A DNA stretch of 31,601 nucleotides, from the IMG/VR virus record IMGVR_UViG_3300000116_000111, positions 1 to 31,601 of that record; one strand, written 5' to 3'. The DNA comes from a virus. The position numbers were made by a program, and so were the translations under genes. Numbering within the stretch: the stretch's first letter is position 1; the number at the start of each line of letters is the position of its first letter. Below are positions 7,954-15,649 of the stretch, piece after piece. Below the pieces are notes generated by a model that saw only the letters and a program-made list of their open reading frames with translations, did no database searches and was not told the DNA's origin.

Positions 7954-8572
7954 AATCTAGTCCTACAAACTTTCTGTTAGGGTTTCTATGATCAATTGTA
8001 TTTAGACCATCATAATTTACTTGTTCAATATAACAATAATCATTCATTTTGACTTGTTTATCTAAACTTAGGGTTGAAGCAAGATGGCCGTCACTGTTCT
8101 GGCGAATTGGTTTTGATACTGCAGTTGCAATCAATCTACTCGCAGCATTTGGTGTTAAATAATAACCTGAGCCAGGTGCTATATGAATTCCTTTTTTTCC
8201 AAAATCTCGGTTCAAATATGATAAAAATTTGTAACCCTCTTTTGACATATCTGGAAGAGGTTTGACTAGCAGCGAATCATGCTCAATAATAACAAGTGGA
8301 CCGTTGTTATAACACTCACACCACAACTCGAAGTGGCTATACCAAACAGCCTTTTCTGTAGACGTGAAATCTCTTTCAGACTTTTGGCCAAACTCCAATT
8401 TAGTTTTATACACTAAATCCTTTGGAGTTACTGCTTCAAATACATCTACTTTGTATCCATTCTTTTTCCAAGATGGTAATACATTTCTTTGATACATGAC
8501 AGACACAGGATGATCTGTCATTGCAATCATTTTTATTTTATAGGATTGGGTCACCATGTTTATAATATTCAA
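7910..8572 (-). CDS. GT25-like glycosyltransferase
   Basis: A protein of up to 220 residues with LVIIEHDSLLVKPLPDM, the E-H-D motif seen in the two other GT25-like genes. It is preceded by AVWYSHFELW and by VFEAVTPKDL, which aligns with DAFTPKD of the gene at 2413. The family's first strand is KIKMIAMTDHPVSV. The start is uncertain: TTG at 8572 has AAGGA five bases upstream, whereas in-frame ATGs at 8557 and 8530 have no clear site. The ATG at 8530 would remove part of the first strand. I keep the longest form. Confidence 0.78.
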   Translation of the reverse strand: MNIINMVTQSYKIKMIAMTDHPVSVMYQRNVLPSWKKNGYKVDVFEAVTPKDLVYKTKLEFGQKSERDFTSTEKAVWYSHFELWCECYNNGPLVIIEHDSLLVKPLPDMSKEGYKFLSYLNRDFGKKGIHIAPGSGYYLTPNAASRLIATAVSKPIRQNSDGHLASTLSLDKQVKMNDYCYIEQVNYDGLNTIDHRNPNRKFVGLDYENFDIPGLHGQTL

Positions 8573-9068
8573 TAATATCCTTAGGTATCATATTATGTAA
8601 ATCGTTACTACCATTTCTTGAATTTACTTTAAGTTGATTTCTTCTAATAAAATTATCAGCACTAATATCATTCATGAGCAAAATACCTTTATGAAAATAA
8701 AGACTGTTAAATTGTAAGGATTTCAAAGGTATATCGCGTCTGAATTCACTATCATCAAAACAAACAATAAAATGTTCTTTGAGTATTCTTGCTTTACGCA
8801 GCACGTTCATGAACGTGTACCATTGCTGTACACCATCAACTCCAACTACTTCTTTTTTTACTGGTAAATTAAAACTAAACTCTTCATCGGAATTGTTTAT
8901 TTTATCCACGCTAACGTAGTATTGTATAGAAGGCTCGTATCCAAAAGTTCTAAGTTGATTAACTATAGTTTCTTTTGATTTCATTTGTATTAGATCGTTT
9001 GGATTGCAAATAACAAACACTTTTGTGTTTTTAGAAAGGTATAACGGATCTTCTATAAAATCTATCAT
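8538..9068 (-). CDS. Hypothetical protein in glycan island
   Basis: A 176-residue protein without a family I can name firmly. It begins MIDFIEDPLYLSKNTKVFVI and holds an HFIVCFDDSEF strand. The latter resembles the acidic strand of GT25-like enzymes (F-E-D-D), so it may be a divergent or reduced glycosyltransferase. It shares a 4-base ATGA overlap with the radical-SAM gene upstream and overlaps the GT25-like gene downstream, so it is part of the same operon. No membrane segment or signal peptide is seen. Confidence 0.6.
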   Translation of the reverse strand: MIDFIEDPLYLSKNTKVFVICNPNDLIQMKSKETIVNQLRTFGYEPSIQYYVSVDKINNSDEEFSFNLPVKKEVVGVDGVQQWYTFMNVLRKARILKEHFIVCFDDSEFRRDIPLKSLQFNSLYFHKGILLMNDISADNFIRRNQLKVNSRNGSNDLHNMIPKDIIEYYKHGDPIL

Positions 9069-10036
9069 CTGTAGTCTTCCAGGCTAAATTTGGTTCCATA
9101 CATCTTGTAGTTTTCTCGATCATGATTAGTATATACTAGAACTTCTGGATCATCAATTAAGAAGTCACAGCCTTCACAATAGCTAGGCCAGTTACCAGTC
9201 TCATGGTCTTTTCTCAGTTGATTGTATTTATCTCCATACCAGATCTCTTCTAGTGAATTTAACGAACCGTGTCCTAGTACAGCTTCAGCATCTCTACCTA
9301 ACACTTGACAGCAAGGGTGTATAGCGCCAGTGGCACCGCCAATACCACCAGCTCTAATAACAAGATCAGGGGAAAATGGTCTACCACAAGTTTTTCTACT
9401 ACCTTCTCTATCATATTCTGGTTCATAAACTCCACTCCAGTTGTGCATCTTCCATATTTCTGTTTTTACATTGGCAGATGTGACAATCTTTTTATATTGT
9501 TCTACTTCATACTCAATGTCATTATTATTTAGAATCAAATGATACGTTGCAACAACACATTTAGATTTTGACTTGACTACGTACCGCTTCATCTCGTGTA
9601 GATTAGAAATTGTCCGATAGAAGTTTTTAGAATTCATCCATTCCTTGTATGTGTCGTAATCATAACCAACAATAGAAAATCTAAAGAAGCCTAATCCAGC
9701 ATCAACACATTCTTCCATATAGTTACCATTCATACGATAGCCATTTGAAAAGATAACGGACTGTGCACCTGCATCAGTAACTACTTTGATATACTCTGGG
9801 AGATTCTTTACGATAGTTGCTTCGCCTGATCCATCTAGGTTAACAACATTGAGGCCTTTGTCTACTAGCTGATTCACATAGCCTTTGAACTCATCCAAAG
9901 GCATCATACCGGTCCAGTCTTTACCTCTGGCACCTGTTCTACCTTCAGCAAATGTCTGTGGACACATTTGACAAGTGTAGTTGCATCCACCATTTACTTC
10001 TATCACTGCGCGATCAATTTCCATCTTACCATCCAT
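9065..10036 (-). CDS. Radical SAM enzyme with SPASM-like domain
   Basis: A 323-residue radical-SAM protein. The cluster-binding motif CNYTCQMC (C18, C22, C25) binds the [4Fe-4S] cluster that cleaves SAM. A C-terminal set of cysteines (CGRPF, HPCCQ, YCEGC) fits a SPASM-type domain carrying an auxiliary cluster. VNLDGSGEATI in the middle resembles the strand-4 GxG region. Such enzymes modify peptides or small molecules by radical chemistry. The first ATG (10036) overlaps the upstream stop; an in-frame ATG at 10024 follows directly after it and is equally possible. The substrate is unknown; context suggests a sugar or a modified metabolite. Confidence 0.88.
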   Translation of the reverse strand: MDGKMEIDRAVIEVNGGCNYTCQMCPQTFAEGRTGARGKDWTGMMPLDEFKGYVNQLVDKGLNVVNLDGSGEATIVKNLPEYIKVVTDAGAQSVIFSNGYRMNGNYMEECVDAGLGFFRFSIVGYDYDTYKEWMNSKNFYRTISNLHEMKRYVVKSKSKCVVATYHLILNNNDIEYEVEQYKKIVTSANVKTEIWKMHNWSGVYEPEYDREGSRKTCGRPFSPDLVIRAGGIGGATGAIHPCCQVLGRDAEAVLGHGSLNSLEEIWYGDKYNQLRKDHETGNWPSYCEGCDFLIDDPEVLVYTNHDRENYKMYGTKFSLEDYR

Positions 10037-10847
10037 TCACAAATCTAAAAAACAGTTGTTTAAAATTATACGCTTTTTCTGTTGCTTGTTCTACCATATA
10101 ATCAAACTTCTTTAAGTGTATATCTATATAGAATCCATCACTAGTCACAACGGCTGCAGGTGTATGCCACGTTGAAATGCTGGAAGTGCTAATGACGATA
10201 TGAGGCTTAAAAAAATTCTTTGCAACATAATGCCACATACCCTCATATGATAAACAACATTCACATGTACGTATGTGATACATAGCTTCTGTTACAGGAG
10301 TTCTATAATCTATTTCAACAACATTCCAACCAAAGTCTAATAATCTTGCAATCAATCTCTCCCACTCCCAATCAAGAAGAATATGTTTATCGTTACCTAT
10401 TTGTTGTGTAAGATTTGTTGTTGGTCTCCATAGTACTATTTTTCTACTAATTGGCGTAGTATCAATAGTGGGGTCCATTGACCAGTATCGATATAATTCT
10501 GAGTTGGGTCTTCTCGTTATTCCCTGATAGAATTTTTTATATAACGAATAATCTTGACTGTTAGTCACTACCTTTACGTTTACGATATCAGACCACATAT
10601 ATCTTTTACGAACATACTCATATCGCTGATACACACTTTCAGGATCTTCAAAGTGATGATAATAATCTTTATCATGAAAGAAATGCAACTCAAACGTTGT
10701 TGGTTTCTGGTTAGCAAAAGCTCTCATATGAGCAATGTTTAAACCATACATCGTATCACCAATACCTACTGTTGTTTTCCAACGTATGGTATCTACACCG
10801 TGGTTATCTCTCCAATCCCCTATCCAATAATTCCATAGGTCCTTCAT
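10026..10847 (-). CDS. Hypothetical protein, possible GT-B glycosyltransferase
   Basis: A 273-residue protein. The first 60 residues hold VGIGDTMYGLNIAHMRA, similar to the gly-rich first loop of heptosyltransferase-like GT-B enzymes (GIGDxL). The second half has a KIVLWRPTTNLTQQ strand, GWNVVEIDY, and LSYEGMWHYVAKNF. The last resembles the donor-binding loop where GT9-type enzymes have a D-x-G-x-x-H-x-A motif. I infer a GT-B-like fold, but key residues differ, so an alternative role is possible. The start overlaps the preceding small gene by 44 bases and has only a poor ribosome binding site. Confidence 0.65.
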   Translation of the reverse strand: MKDLWNYWIGDWRDNHGVDTIRWKTTVGIGDTMYGLNIAHMRAFANQKPTTFELHFFHDKDYYHHFEDPESVYQRYEYVRKRYMWSDIVNVKVVTNSQDYSLYKKFYQGITRRPNSELYRYWSMDPTIDTTPISRKIVLWRPTTNLTQQIGNDKHILLDWEWERLIARLLDFGWNVVEIDYRTPVTEAMYHIRTCECCLSYEGMWHYVAKNFFKPHIVISTSSISTWHTPAAVVTSDGFYIDIHLKKFDYMVEQATEKAYNFKQLFFRFVNGW

Positions 10848-11043
10848 AATAATTAATTATCTCTTTTGCTAATTCCATAGCTTCATTGAAATTTTTACGG
10901 AATCGGTTATTCTTATATCCATTATTTATGAAGTACAAAAGGCTGTCAATATCACTATTGTAATTAGGTAGATCATATGTTTTACGATAAGAAACCATTT
11001 GTTCAAATTGATATCTTTTATTAAGAGCTTCATATAGAGTCAT
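10804..11043 (-). CDS. Small hypothetical protein (79 aa)
   Basis: A helical, Asn- and Tyr-rich protein (MTLYEALNKRYQFEQMV at its start) with no identifiable motif. AAGGT a few bases before the ATG and overlaps with both neighbours support real translation. It could be an accessory subunit of the next enzyme, since the long overlap couples them. No function can be assigned. Confidence 0.65.
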   Translation of the reverse strand: MTLYEALNKRYQFEQMVSYRKTYDLPNYNSDIDSLLYFINNGYKNNRFRKNFNEAMELAKEIINYYEGPMELLDRGLER

Positions 11044-11638
11044 AGTTACCTTCCATCTTAAAAAGGCTCATTATACCTGGTGATCTAGCGTAATATTTTT
11101 GCTCAGAGCTATATTTTTCATTAGTATAAAAATAATATTTTGGATCGTATTTCACATCCCAAAGTTTAAACTTTATCTTAGTTGCGTGTCGAACAGGATC
11201 TAATTCAAGGTTATCTACAAGAATATATCTTGGTTTTATTTTATAACATGATATCAAATCTTTTCTAGGAGCATCACCCATGTGGTGGCCATCTACAAAA
11301 ATTAAATCAACATCGGAATGTCTATGCTCGTTTCCCCAAATAGGTTCTTTGTAAAAATTGAATTTGGGATAGTATTTCTTTATCTGTCGTGCATTTTGCT
11401 CTGAGACGTCTCCTGGATCGTAGCTAACAATTGATTGTAGATTTTTAAATACGTTCATCATTAGCAATGTTCCGTGTCCTGCCCACATACCAATCTCAAT
11501 GACCTTTTTTGGATTAACAATATTTTGAATATCAATCCATGCGTTTACCATATCCGAATTATTTAAATCTGTTCCACCCCATTGATCTTTTGGATAACGT
11601 AGGTAATGATCATCAATGTTTAAAAGATTCTTCGCCAT
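11030..11638 (-). CDS. SAM-dependent methyltransferase
   Basis: A 202-residue class I methyltransferase-like protein. Motif I is VIEIGMWAGHGTLLMMNV, followed by IVSYDPGD and VDLIFVDGHHMGDAPRKDL. The last is typical of Methyltransf_24/CmcI-like enzymes, in which the D-G-x-H segment binds the substrate or a metal ion. IKPRYILVDNLELDP continues the fold. The gene overlaps the oxygenase-like gene upstream by 26 bases and the small gene downstream by 14. The likely acceptor is a sugar or small molecule of the same pathway. Confidence 0.85.
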   Translation of the reverse strand: MAKNLLNIDDHYLRYPKDQWGGTDLNNSDMVNAWIDIQNIVNPKKVIEIGMWAGHGTLLMMNVFKNLQSIVSYDPGDVSEQNARQIKKYYPKFNFYKEPIWGNEHRHSDVDLIFVDGHHMGDAPRKDLISCYKIKPRYILVDNLELDPVRHATKIKFKLWDVKYDPKYYFYTNEKYSSEQKYYARSPGIMSLFKMEGNYDSI

Positions 11639-12209
11639 AATTCTTTATCATTTCTCTGTCAACTACAAATTCTAAATTAGTCGCTATAATAGTTTTTCTG
11701 GTATTGCTTTTTATAATAGGTGACCTGTGTACTAAAAATGTCGGGAAGAATATAATTTGCCCTTCTTTCAATGGGATATCATGGTTTAAAAACTCTGTTG
11801 CTTCACTCATCTCGGGTAGTTCTAAATAGTATACAACAGCAAAGTGTTTATCATGTTGATGCCATCCAAACGCAGTGTTTTGTGTATATTGTTGAAACCA
11901 TGGCATGGCCTTATTATATTCTTTTGCACGTATCATCAGGCCATACATTTCTGCAACATCCACTGCATATGGATAAATTGTCTGCATGAATAATTTTTCA
12001 TAAGTGCGAGGTTTTTTAATATTGTAATCGTACAGATACCCCTCTTCATTAGGGGATATCTGATTAATATCTACCATCTTATCAATTTGATTTAAAAGTA
12101 TAGGCTTTACTGTTTCGTGATCTTCAACATCAAAGATATGAATATTATTAGACCAATTACCCTTGGAGTTGCTGATTGTCGAGTTCGTCATAATCATACT
12201 CATCATCAT
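11613..12209 (-). CDS. 2OG-Fe(II) oxygenase-like protein
   Basis: A protein of about 198 residues with a double-stranded beta-helix signature. GWHQHDKHFAVVYYLELPE (H117 and H119) holds the first metal ligands, GQIIFFPTFLVHRSPI the distal His (H161), and NTRKTIIATNLEF the Arg (R171) that binds 2-oxoglutarate. This matches the phage-type 2OG-Fe(II)_Oxy_5-like family, which hydroxylates proteins or small molecules. The start lies in a run of ATGs (12209, 12206, 12203, 12197, 12191), none with a strong ribosome binding site, so the exact N-terminus is open. It overlaps the small gene upstream by more than 30 bases. Confidence 0.82.
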   Translation of the reverse strand: MMMSMIMTNSTISNSKGNWSNNIHIFDVEDHETVKPILLNQIDKMVDINQISPNEEGYLYDYNIKKPRTYEKLFMQTIYPYAVDVAEMYGLMIRAKEYNKAMPWFQQYTQNTAFGWHQHDKHFAVVYYLELPEMSEATEFLNHDIPLKEGQIIFFPTFLVHRSPIIKSNTRKTIIATNLEFVVDREMIKNYGEESFKH

Positions 12210-12342
12210 ACATTACTTCATTCAACATACGTTTAGAACTTGCATCTTGAACTTCGCGGATACGAAAATCTCTATCTTGAGACTTCGTCTTGTTATTACC
12301 ACGTTTCTTATTGCGGGGATCGAATCTAGAATATTTTGCCAT
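12157..12342 (-). CDS. Small basic/acidic protein downstream of phoH
   Basis: A 61-residue protein with a very basic N-terminal half (MAKYSRFDPRNKKRGNNKTK) and a very acidic tail rich in Asp, Glu and Tyr. It starts nine bases after the PhoH stop and has AGGAAAGG before the ATG. I recall similar small proteins beside phoH in T4-like marine phages, but that is memory, not a search. A charge-polarised, probably disordered protein of this type could bind nucleic acid. Function unknown. Confidence 0.8.
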   Translation of the reverse strand: MAKYSRFDPRNKKRGNNKTKSQDRDFRIREVQDASSKRMLNEVMYDDEYDYDELDNQQLQG

Positions 12343-12351
12343 GTACCTTTC

Positions 12352-13047
12352 CTAATAACCTAGCATTTCCTTTGTCATAATATAATCTCGGACGAAGTCC
12401 GACCTTACAATGTCTTCCCATCCAAAGTTAATTATACAGAAATTTTTCAATTGTTCAACAATTTGTAAGAACTTTATAATTCCATCCTTATCATCATCAT
12501 ACTTAAAATCACTCTGTTTGTAATCGCCACAGAAGATAATCTTACTATGTCGGCCTACTCTTGTTATAACAGAGTCAAGCTCATGGAAGTTTAAATTTTG
12601 CATTTCATCCACAACTATGATTGTATTGTCAAATGTAGTTCCTCGTATAAATGATGTTGATTCAAAATGAATTTGATTAGCAGTAATCATTTTATTATAT
12701 GAGCTCTTATCACCAAATAGTTCATTACAAATTGACTTATAAGGAGTAGTAAATGCTTCTTCTTTTTCTGCTTTTGTTCCAGGAAGAAAGCCCATATCTC
12801 TAGTTGGAACCATTGATCGAACAATAACCAATTCATCATATTCAGTCTCTTTATCTAACACATCTTCTAATGCAAGATAGAGAGCCATAAATGTTTTACC
12901 GGTTCCAGCAGTACCTGTTAGTACTAAGTTATCTCCTTCGTCCCATGCTTTGTAAGCTATTTCTTGATTTTTGGTTAATGGATCAAATTGAAGAAGATCA
13001 TCCAATCTAACCGACATTGAATTGTTCACAGACTTTTGTCGTTTCAT
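12352..13047 (-). CDS. phoH: PhoH-like P-loop ATPase
   Basis: A 231-residue PhoH-family protein. Walker A is GTAGTGKT (residues 45-52), Walker B is IIVVDEMQN (143-151), and KIIFCGDYKQSD (169-180) is the sensor-like segment of this helicase-related ATPase family. PhoH is widespread in phages of aquatic bacteria; its in vivo role is unsettled, with RNA-related ATPase activity proposed for the family. The ATG shares one base with the upstream stop (TAATG), and the gene lacks a strong ribosome binding site, which suggests translational coupling to the 77-residue gene. Confidence 0.95.
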   Translation of the reverse strand: MKRQKSVNNSMSVRLDDLLQFDPLTKNQEIAYKAWDEGDNLVLTGTAGTGKTFMALYLALEDVLDKETEYDELVIVRSMVPTRDMGFLPGTKAEKEEAFTTPYKSICNELFGDKSSYNKMITANQIHFESTSFIRGTTFDNTIIVVDEMQNLNFHELDSVITRVGRHSKIIFCGDYKQSDFKYDDDKDGIIKFLQIVEQLKNFCIINFGWEDIVRSDFVRDYIMTKEMLGY

Positions 13048-13280
13048 TATGTTTGAATCTTACTATGCCTTCCAGCGTTTTTATGAGTCTTTTGCAAAAA
13101 GTTATTCCATTCAGAACCAGCTTGCCTCCGAGCTACATCTCCGTGTCCTGAAATAAATTTTGCTGTAGATAGTTTTTGCTTCCACTTGCCTTCTGCAAGG
13201 AGCTGATCTCGTTCTGTAAATGATAGAACCATTTCTTGTTCTTCACCTGTCTCTGTATCAATCATTGTATATGATGGCAT
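13047..13280 (-). CDS. Small conserved protein upstream of phoH (77 aa)
   Basis: The protein begins MPSYTMIDTETGEEQEMVLS. It resembles FmdB-like or T4-like cyanophage small proteins that start MPxYxxxxxETGE, but it has no Cys, so no zinc ribbon forms. The C-terminal half is basic (NNFLQKTHKNAGRHSKIQT). No ribosome binding site lies directly before the ATG; instead a strong hairpin sits eight bases upstream, with AAAGGA on its far side (see the hairpin entry). Function unknown. Confidence 0.8.
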   Translation of the reverse strand: MPSYTMIDTETGEEQEMVLSFTERDQLLAEGKWKQKLSTAKFISGHGDVARRQAGSEWNNFLQKTHKNAGRHSKIQT

Positions 13281-13288
13281 TTTAATGT

Positions 13289-13304
13289 GGGGGCCGGAGC
13301 CCCC
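13289..13304 (-). promoter_or_regulatory. UNCG-loop hairpin in the leader of the 77-aa gene
   Basis: On the minus strand GGGGGC-TCCG-GCCCCC forms a 6-bp all-G/C stem closed by c(UCCG)g, a member of the very stable UNCG tetraloops. No T run follows on the minus strand, so it is not a standard terminator for these genes. AAAGGA (13307-13312) lies two bases before it, and the ATG lies eight bases after it. Folding would bring the binding site to about 10 bases from the start codon, as reported for T4 gene 38. An RNA-stability role is the alternative. Confidence 0.6.
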
Positions 13305-13316
13305 TTTCCTTTCTCT

Positions 13317-13472
13317 CTATGAAGCTAGTTCCAACGTTGATTTTAGAAACTCACGTTTTCGTTTTAATTTAGATAGCAGGTCGCTTTTATTGGTTTTCAT
13401 TTTAACCCTTTCTATGTAATTATTCAACTCTAACAAATCGTTCTTTAATCTATCAACTTGGATTTTACTCAT
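13317..13472 (-). CDS. Small coiled/helical protein (51 aa)
   Basis: A 51-codon frame reading MSKIQVDRLKNDLLELNNYI at its start and ending in TLELAS. It is Lys/Leu-rich and almost entirely helical by composition, with heptad-like leucines (LKNDLLELNNYI; LLSKLKRKREFLKSTL), so a short coiled coil is plausible. AGGAG (about 13479-13483) precedes the ATG at an ideal distance. It fits exactly in the gap between the DUF6433-like gene and the 77-residue gene. Function unknown. Confidence 0.75.
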   Translation of the reverse strand: MSKIQVDRLKNDLLELNNYIERVKMKTNKSDLLSKLKRKREFLKSTLELAS

Positions 13473-13490
13473 ACAATCTCCTATTAAAAG

Positions 13491-13925
13491 TTACTTGAGA
13501 ATTAAGTCTGGAAATGCCTCCTGTGTTAGTTTCTTTGTAATACCCTTGATTGGCATTTTCTTATTGATCATGCCAACAAGAAGTTCTGCATCTCGAGGAT
13601 GTACTGTCTCGAGAATATCTAAAAATAATTTCTCTCTCTTCACAGCATACATCTGCTCGCCTTGGCCACCTTTGACGAACATTGCAAGTTTCTTATTATG
13701 CTGAGACCATTCTGAAGGATGTGAGTTATCTGGAGCTGGTTCATATGGAACAGGTCCTGCTGGAAGTAACCATTGAACTGCATCATCAAAAGTACCGCGT
13801 AAGATATCTTTTAATGCCCAATTGTTATTATACTGCTGGAGAAGGTTAACTTTGTCAGCGCGTGTCTTTGCAGCTGCAACTTTATCTAAAATTTCGTGAG
13901 CTCTGTATGTAGTTTTATTCACCAT
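13491..13925 (-). CDS. Conserved T4-like phage protein (DUF6433-like)
   Basis: A 144-residue protein with the pattern of a family I recall from T4-like marine phages: HEILDKVAAAKTRADKVNLL, then FDDAVQWLLPAGPVPYEP, then FVKGGQ, and LDILETVHPRDAELLVGM near the end. No catalytic motif is evident. Its stop and start lie within two bases of RNase H upstream, so it belongs to the replication-associated cluster. The family name is from memory and its biochemical role is not known to me. Confidence 0.82.
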   Translation of the reverse strand: MVNKTTYRAHEILDKVAAAKTRADKVNLLQQYNNNWALKDILRGTFDDAVQWLLPAGPVPYEPAPDNSHPSEWSQHNKKLAMFVKGGQGEQMYAVKREKLFLDILETVHPRDAELLVGMINKKMPIKGITKKLTQEAFPDLILK

Positions 13926-13926
13926 A

Positions 13927-14769
13927 TCAAATGAAGTCCTTTACGTCTTCTAATAATCTACGACATCTTTTTTCTATCAAGTAAGGAAACACTTTTTTCT
14001 TATTGTCCCATTTATCTTGTTGTTCATAATTATATATAATTTCTTCTTTGACGGATTCAGGAGTTTCCGACAAATCAATCAATTTTTTATTGCGTTGATA
14101 GTTACGATATATCTCATCACCATGCGATTTGGGATCGTTTATTAGTTGGTCAAGTACCTTCTTTCTCAGAGGTGTTTGACGAATACCTTCCACAAAGCAG
14201 GTATCACCAGATAGCACATTAGGAATTCCATCAGCCTGATCTCCTTTCAAGATCAGCTCCATTAGTTGACGACGAGGAGTCTCCTCAGCAATAAAGCGTT
14301 TCTTCATAGGAGAGTACTGATAGATATTACTATACTTCTGAAGCTGCACAAAGTCTTTATCTGAAGATACAATCAGTACTTCTTCACCCTTGCCAAATTC
14401 TTGAGTATCCTCACACAATACAGCAATGATATCATCAGCTTCACACTTATCATGTCGAACAACCTTGTAAGGAAAGTTTTCGTCAAGCTCATCTAATACC
14501 ATATTAGTGATTCTGAATAACTCATTCCAGTCCATCGTAGATACCTTACGAGCATCCTTACGCTTGAACTTGTAATGAGGGTAAGCATCATATCGCCAAT
14601 TCTTCATACCATCAGTACATATAACCAACTCACCAAACTTCTGATGATGTTTAGAACGATATAAACGAAGGCTATTGAGAATCATATGACGAATTAGATT
14701 TTCGTCTAGTTCTAGTTTCTGTGTCACAACATTGCTAATTGCAATTGCATTGTAGTCAATTAAAATCAT
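13927..14769 (-). CDS. rnh: T4-type RNase H, 5'-3' exonuclease of the FEN-1 family
   Basis: A 280-residue protein related to T4 RNase H, which removes RNA primers from Okazaki fragments. The acidic metal-binding residues appear in order: MILIDYNAIA (D5), CTDGMKNWR, RHDKCEADDIIA (the helical-arch/acid cluster), VSSDKDFVQLQ, and GDQADGIPNV just before the helix-hairpin-helix-like region. Length matches the T4 protein (about 305) with a slightly shorter tail. The ATG overlaps the stop of the SPASM-like gene as ATGA. It is transcribed from the promoter at 15650-15678. Confidence 0.93.
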   Translation of the reverse strand: MILIDYNAIAISNVVTQKLELDENLIRHMILNSLRLYRSKHHQKFGELVICTDGMKNWRYDAYPHYKFKRKDARKVSTMDWNELFRITNMVLDELDENFPYKVVRHDKCEADDIIAVLCEDTQEFGKGEEVLIVSSDKDFVQLQKYSNIYQYSPMKKRFIAEETPRRQLMELILKGDQADGIPNVLSGDTCFVEGIRQTPLRKKVLDQLINDPKSHGDEIYRNYQRNKKLIDLSETPESVKEEIIYNYEQQDKWDNKKKVFPYLIEKRCRRLLEDVKDFI

Positions 14770-15068
14770 AAATCAAGTCTTTCATTTGCTTTGATTTCAT
14801 TTGTTACTGAACACCTCCACTGACATGGAGGTAATCCAATACCGTTTTTCAAATTATTGTAAAATGCTGTCCAGTCATCACTATTGATTATCTCTTCAAC
14901 AGTAGTATCATCTGATAAAGATTTAGCCATATAACTATATTCACTAGTTAATAACTCAGGTGTATCAAACCAACAACAAGGAATAATGTATCCTGTAGCT
15001 GTGTATGCTATGCCTTGATTAGGATAGTCTTTACTATACGTATACTTAAAACATTCAGGATCAATCAT
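14766..15068 (-). CDS. C-terminal (SPASM-like) half of a split radical SAM enzyme
   Basis: A 100-residue protein beginning MIDPECFKYTYSK. It has cysteines in ECFKY, IIPCCWFD and PPCQWRCS, the spacing expected of the auxiliary-cluster tail of radical-SAM/SPASM enzymes such as the one at 9065-10036 (HPCCQ, YCEGC). It has no SAM-binding core of its own. The start overlaps the stop of the radical-SAM core gene as ATGA, so the two halves are translationally coupled and probably form one enzyme. Confidence 0.82.
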   Translation of the reverse strand: MIDPECFKYTYSKDYPNQGIAYTATGYIIPCCWFDTPELLTSEYSYMAKSLSDDTTVEEIINSDDWTAFYNNLKNGIGLPPCQWRCSVTNEIKANERLDL

Positions 15069-15610
15069 ATTCTACTATCTCTTGGTTGTTCAATGTAGAG
15101 GTCTAAGCTATGTTTAGTGGCTAGCTGTTTTATCTGATCTATTTGCTCTATCACATAATCAAATGCTAACACTTGCCATTCAACTTGTAATCCCATTTTT
15201 TTAGCTAAAAGCATTACATCAAATAATTTTTGGCCATCTTGATTAACTCTATACCTATTACTATCCTTTGGCATGCCATCTATTCCAAATCTCCAACACG
15301 CTTTTGTATTAGCTTCAAACGCCTCTTTATACCAAGCAATTGATCTATGAGACGCAGCTGTATTAATTCTAACAGTATCTTTAGTTGCACTCATTTGCAA
15401 AAACTTTATAAATTGTGGGTGGTAAATAGGATCTGAATACTGCCCACAAAAAAGTATACCATCAAAATAATCCAATATTTTTTGAAATTGGTCAACTGTC
15501 ATATCAAAACCAGGAGGCCTCTTTTTGTAGTACCATGTTCGTGTACACTGAGGGCATTGAAGAGTACATCTTGTAGTAATATCTAGATTAATCCAATTGG
15601 GAGTCTTCAT
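15065..15610 (-). CDS. Radical SAM core protein, N-terminal half of a split enzyme
   Basis: A 181-residue protein with the radical-SAM motif CTLQCPQC (C15, C19, C22) in a typical N-terminal context (WINLDITTRC). It continues with FCGQYSDPIYHPQF and FGIDGMPKDSNRYR, the strands that line the SAM site. It stops just where related single-chain enzymes continue into the SPASM-like tail, which is supplied by the next gene. AGGTGA lies at good distance before the ATG. It is the first gene after the consensus promoter at 15650-15678. Substrate unknown. Confidence 0.88.
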   Translation of the reverse strand: MKTPNWINLDITTRCTLQCPQCTRTWYYKKRPPGFDMTVDQFQKILDYFDGILFCGQYSDPIYHPQFIKFLQMSATKDTVRINTAASHRSIAWYKEAFEANTKACWRFGIDGMPKDSNRYRVNQDGQKLFDVMLLAKKMGLQVEWQVLAFDYVIEQIDQIKQLATKHSLDLYIEQPRDSRI

Positions 15611-15628
15611 AAATCACCTCATTGCAGC

Positions 15629-15642
15629 CCCCAACCAAGGGG
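15629..15642 (-). promoter_or_regulatory. 5'-leader hairpin downstream of consensus promoter
   Basis: CCCC-TTGGTT-GGGG on the minus strand gives a 4-bp G/C stem almost exactly at the expected transcript 5' end (about 15643). No T run follows, so it is unlikely to terminate. A 5'-terminal stem-loop of this kind can protect mRNA from RNase E; that role is inferred. Confidence 0.4.
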
Positions 15643-15649
15643 TACTAAG

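Noticed and set aside
13281-13320. G/C hairpin followed by a T/C-rich stretch as a plus-strand terminator
   Set aside because: No gene on the plus strand would use it, and the T tract is interrupted by C; position between an SD and a start codon on the minus strand explains it better.
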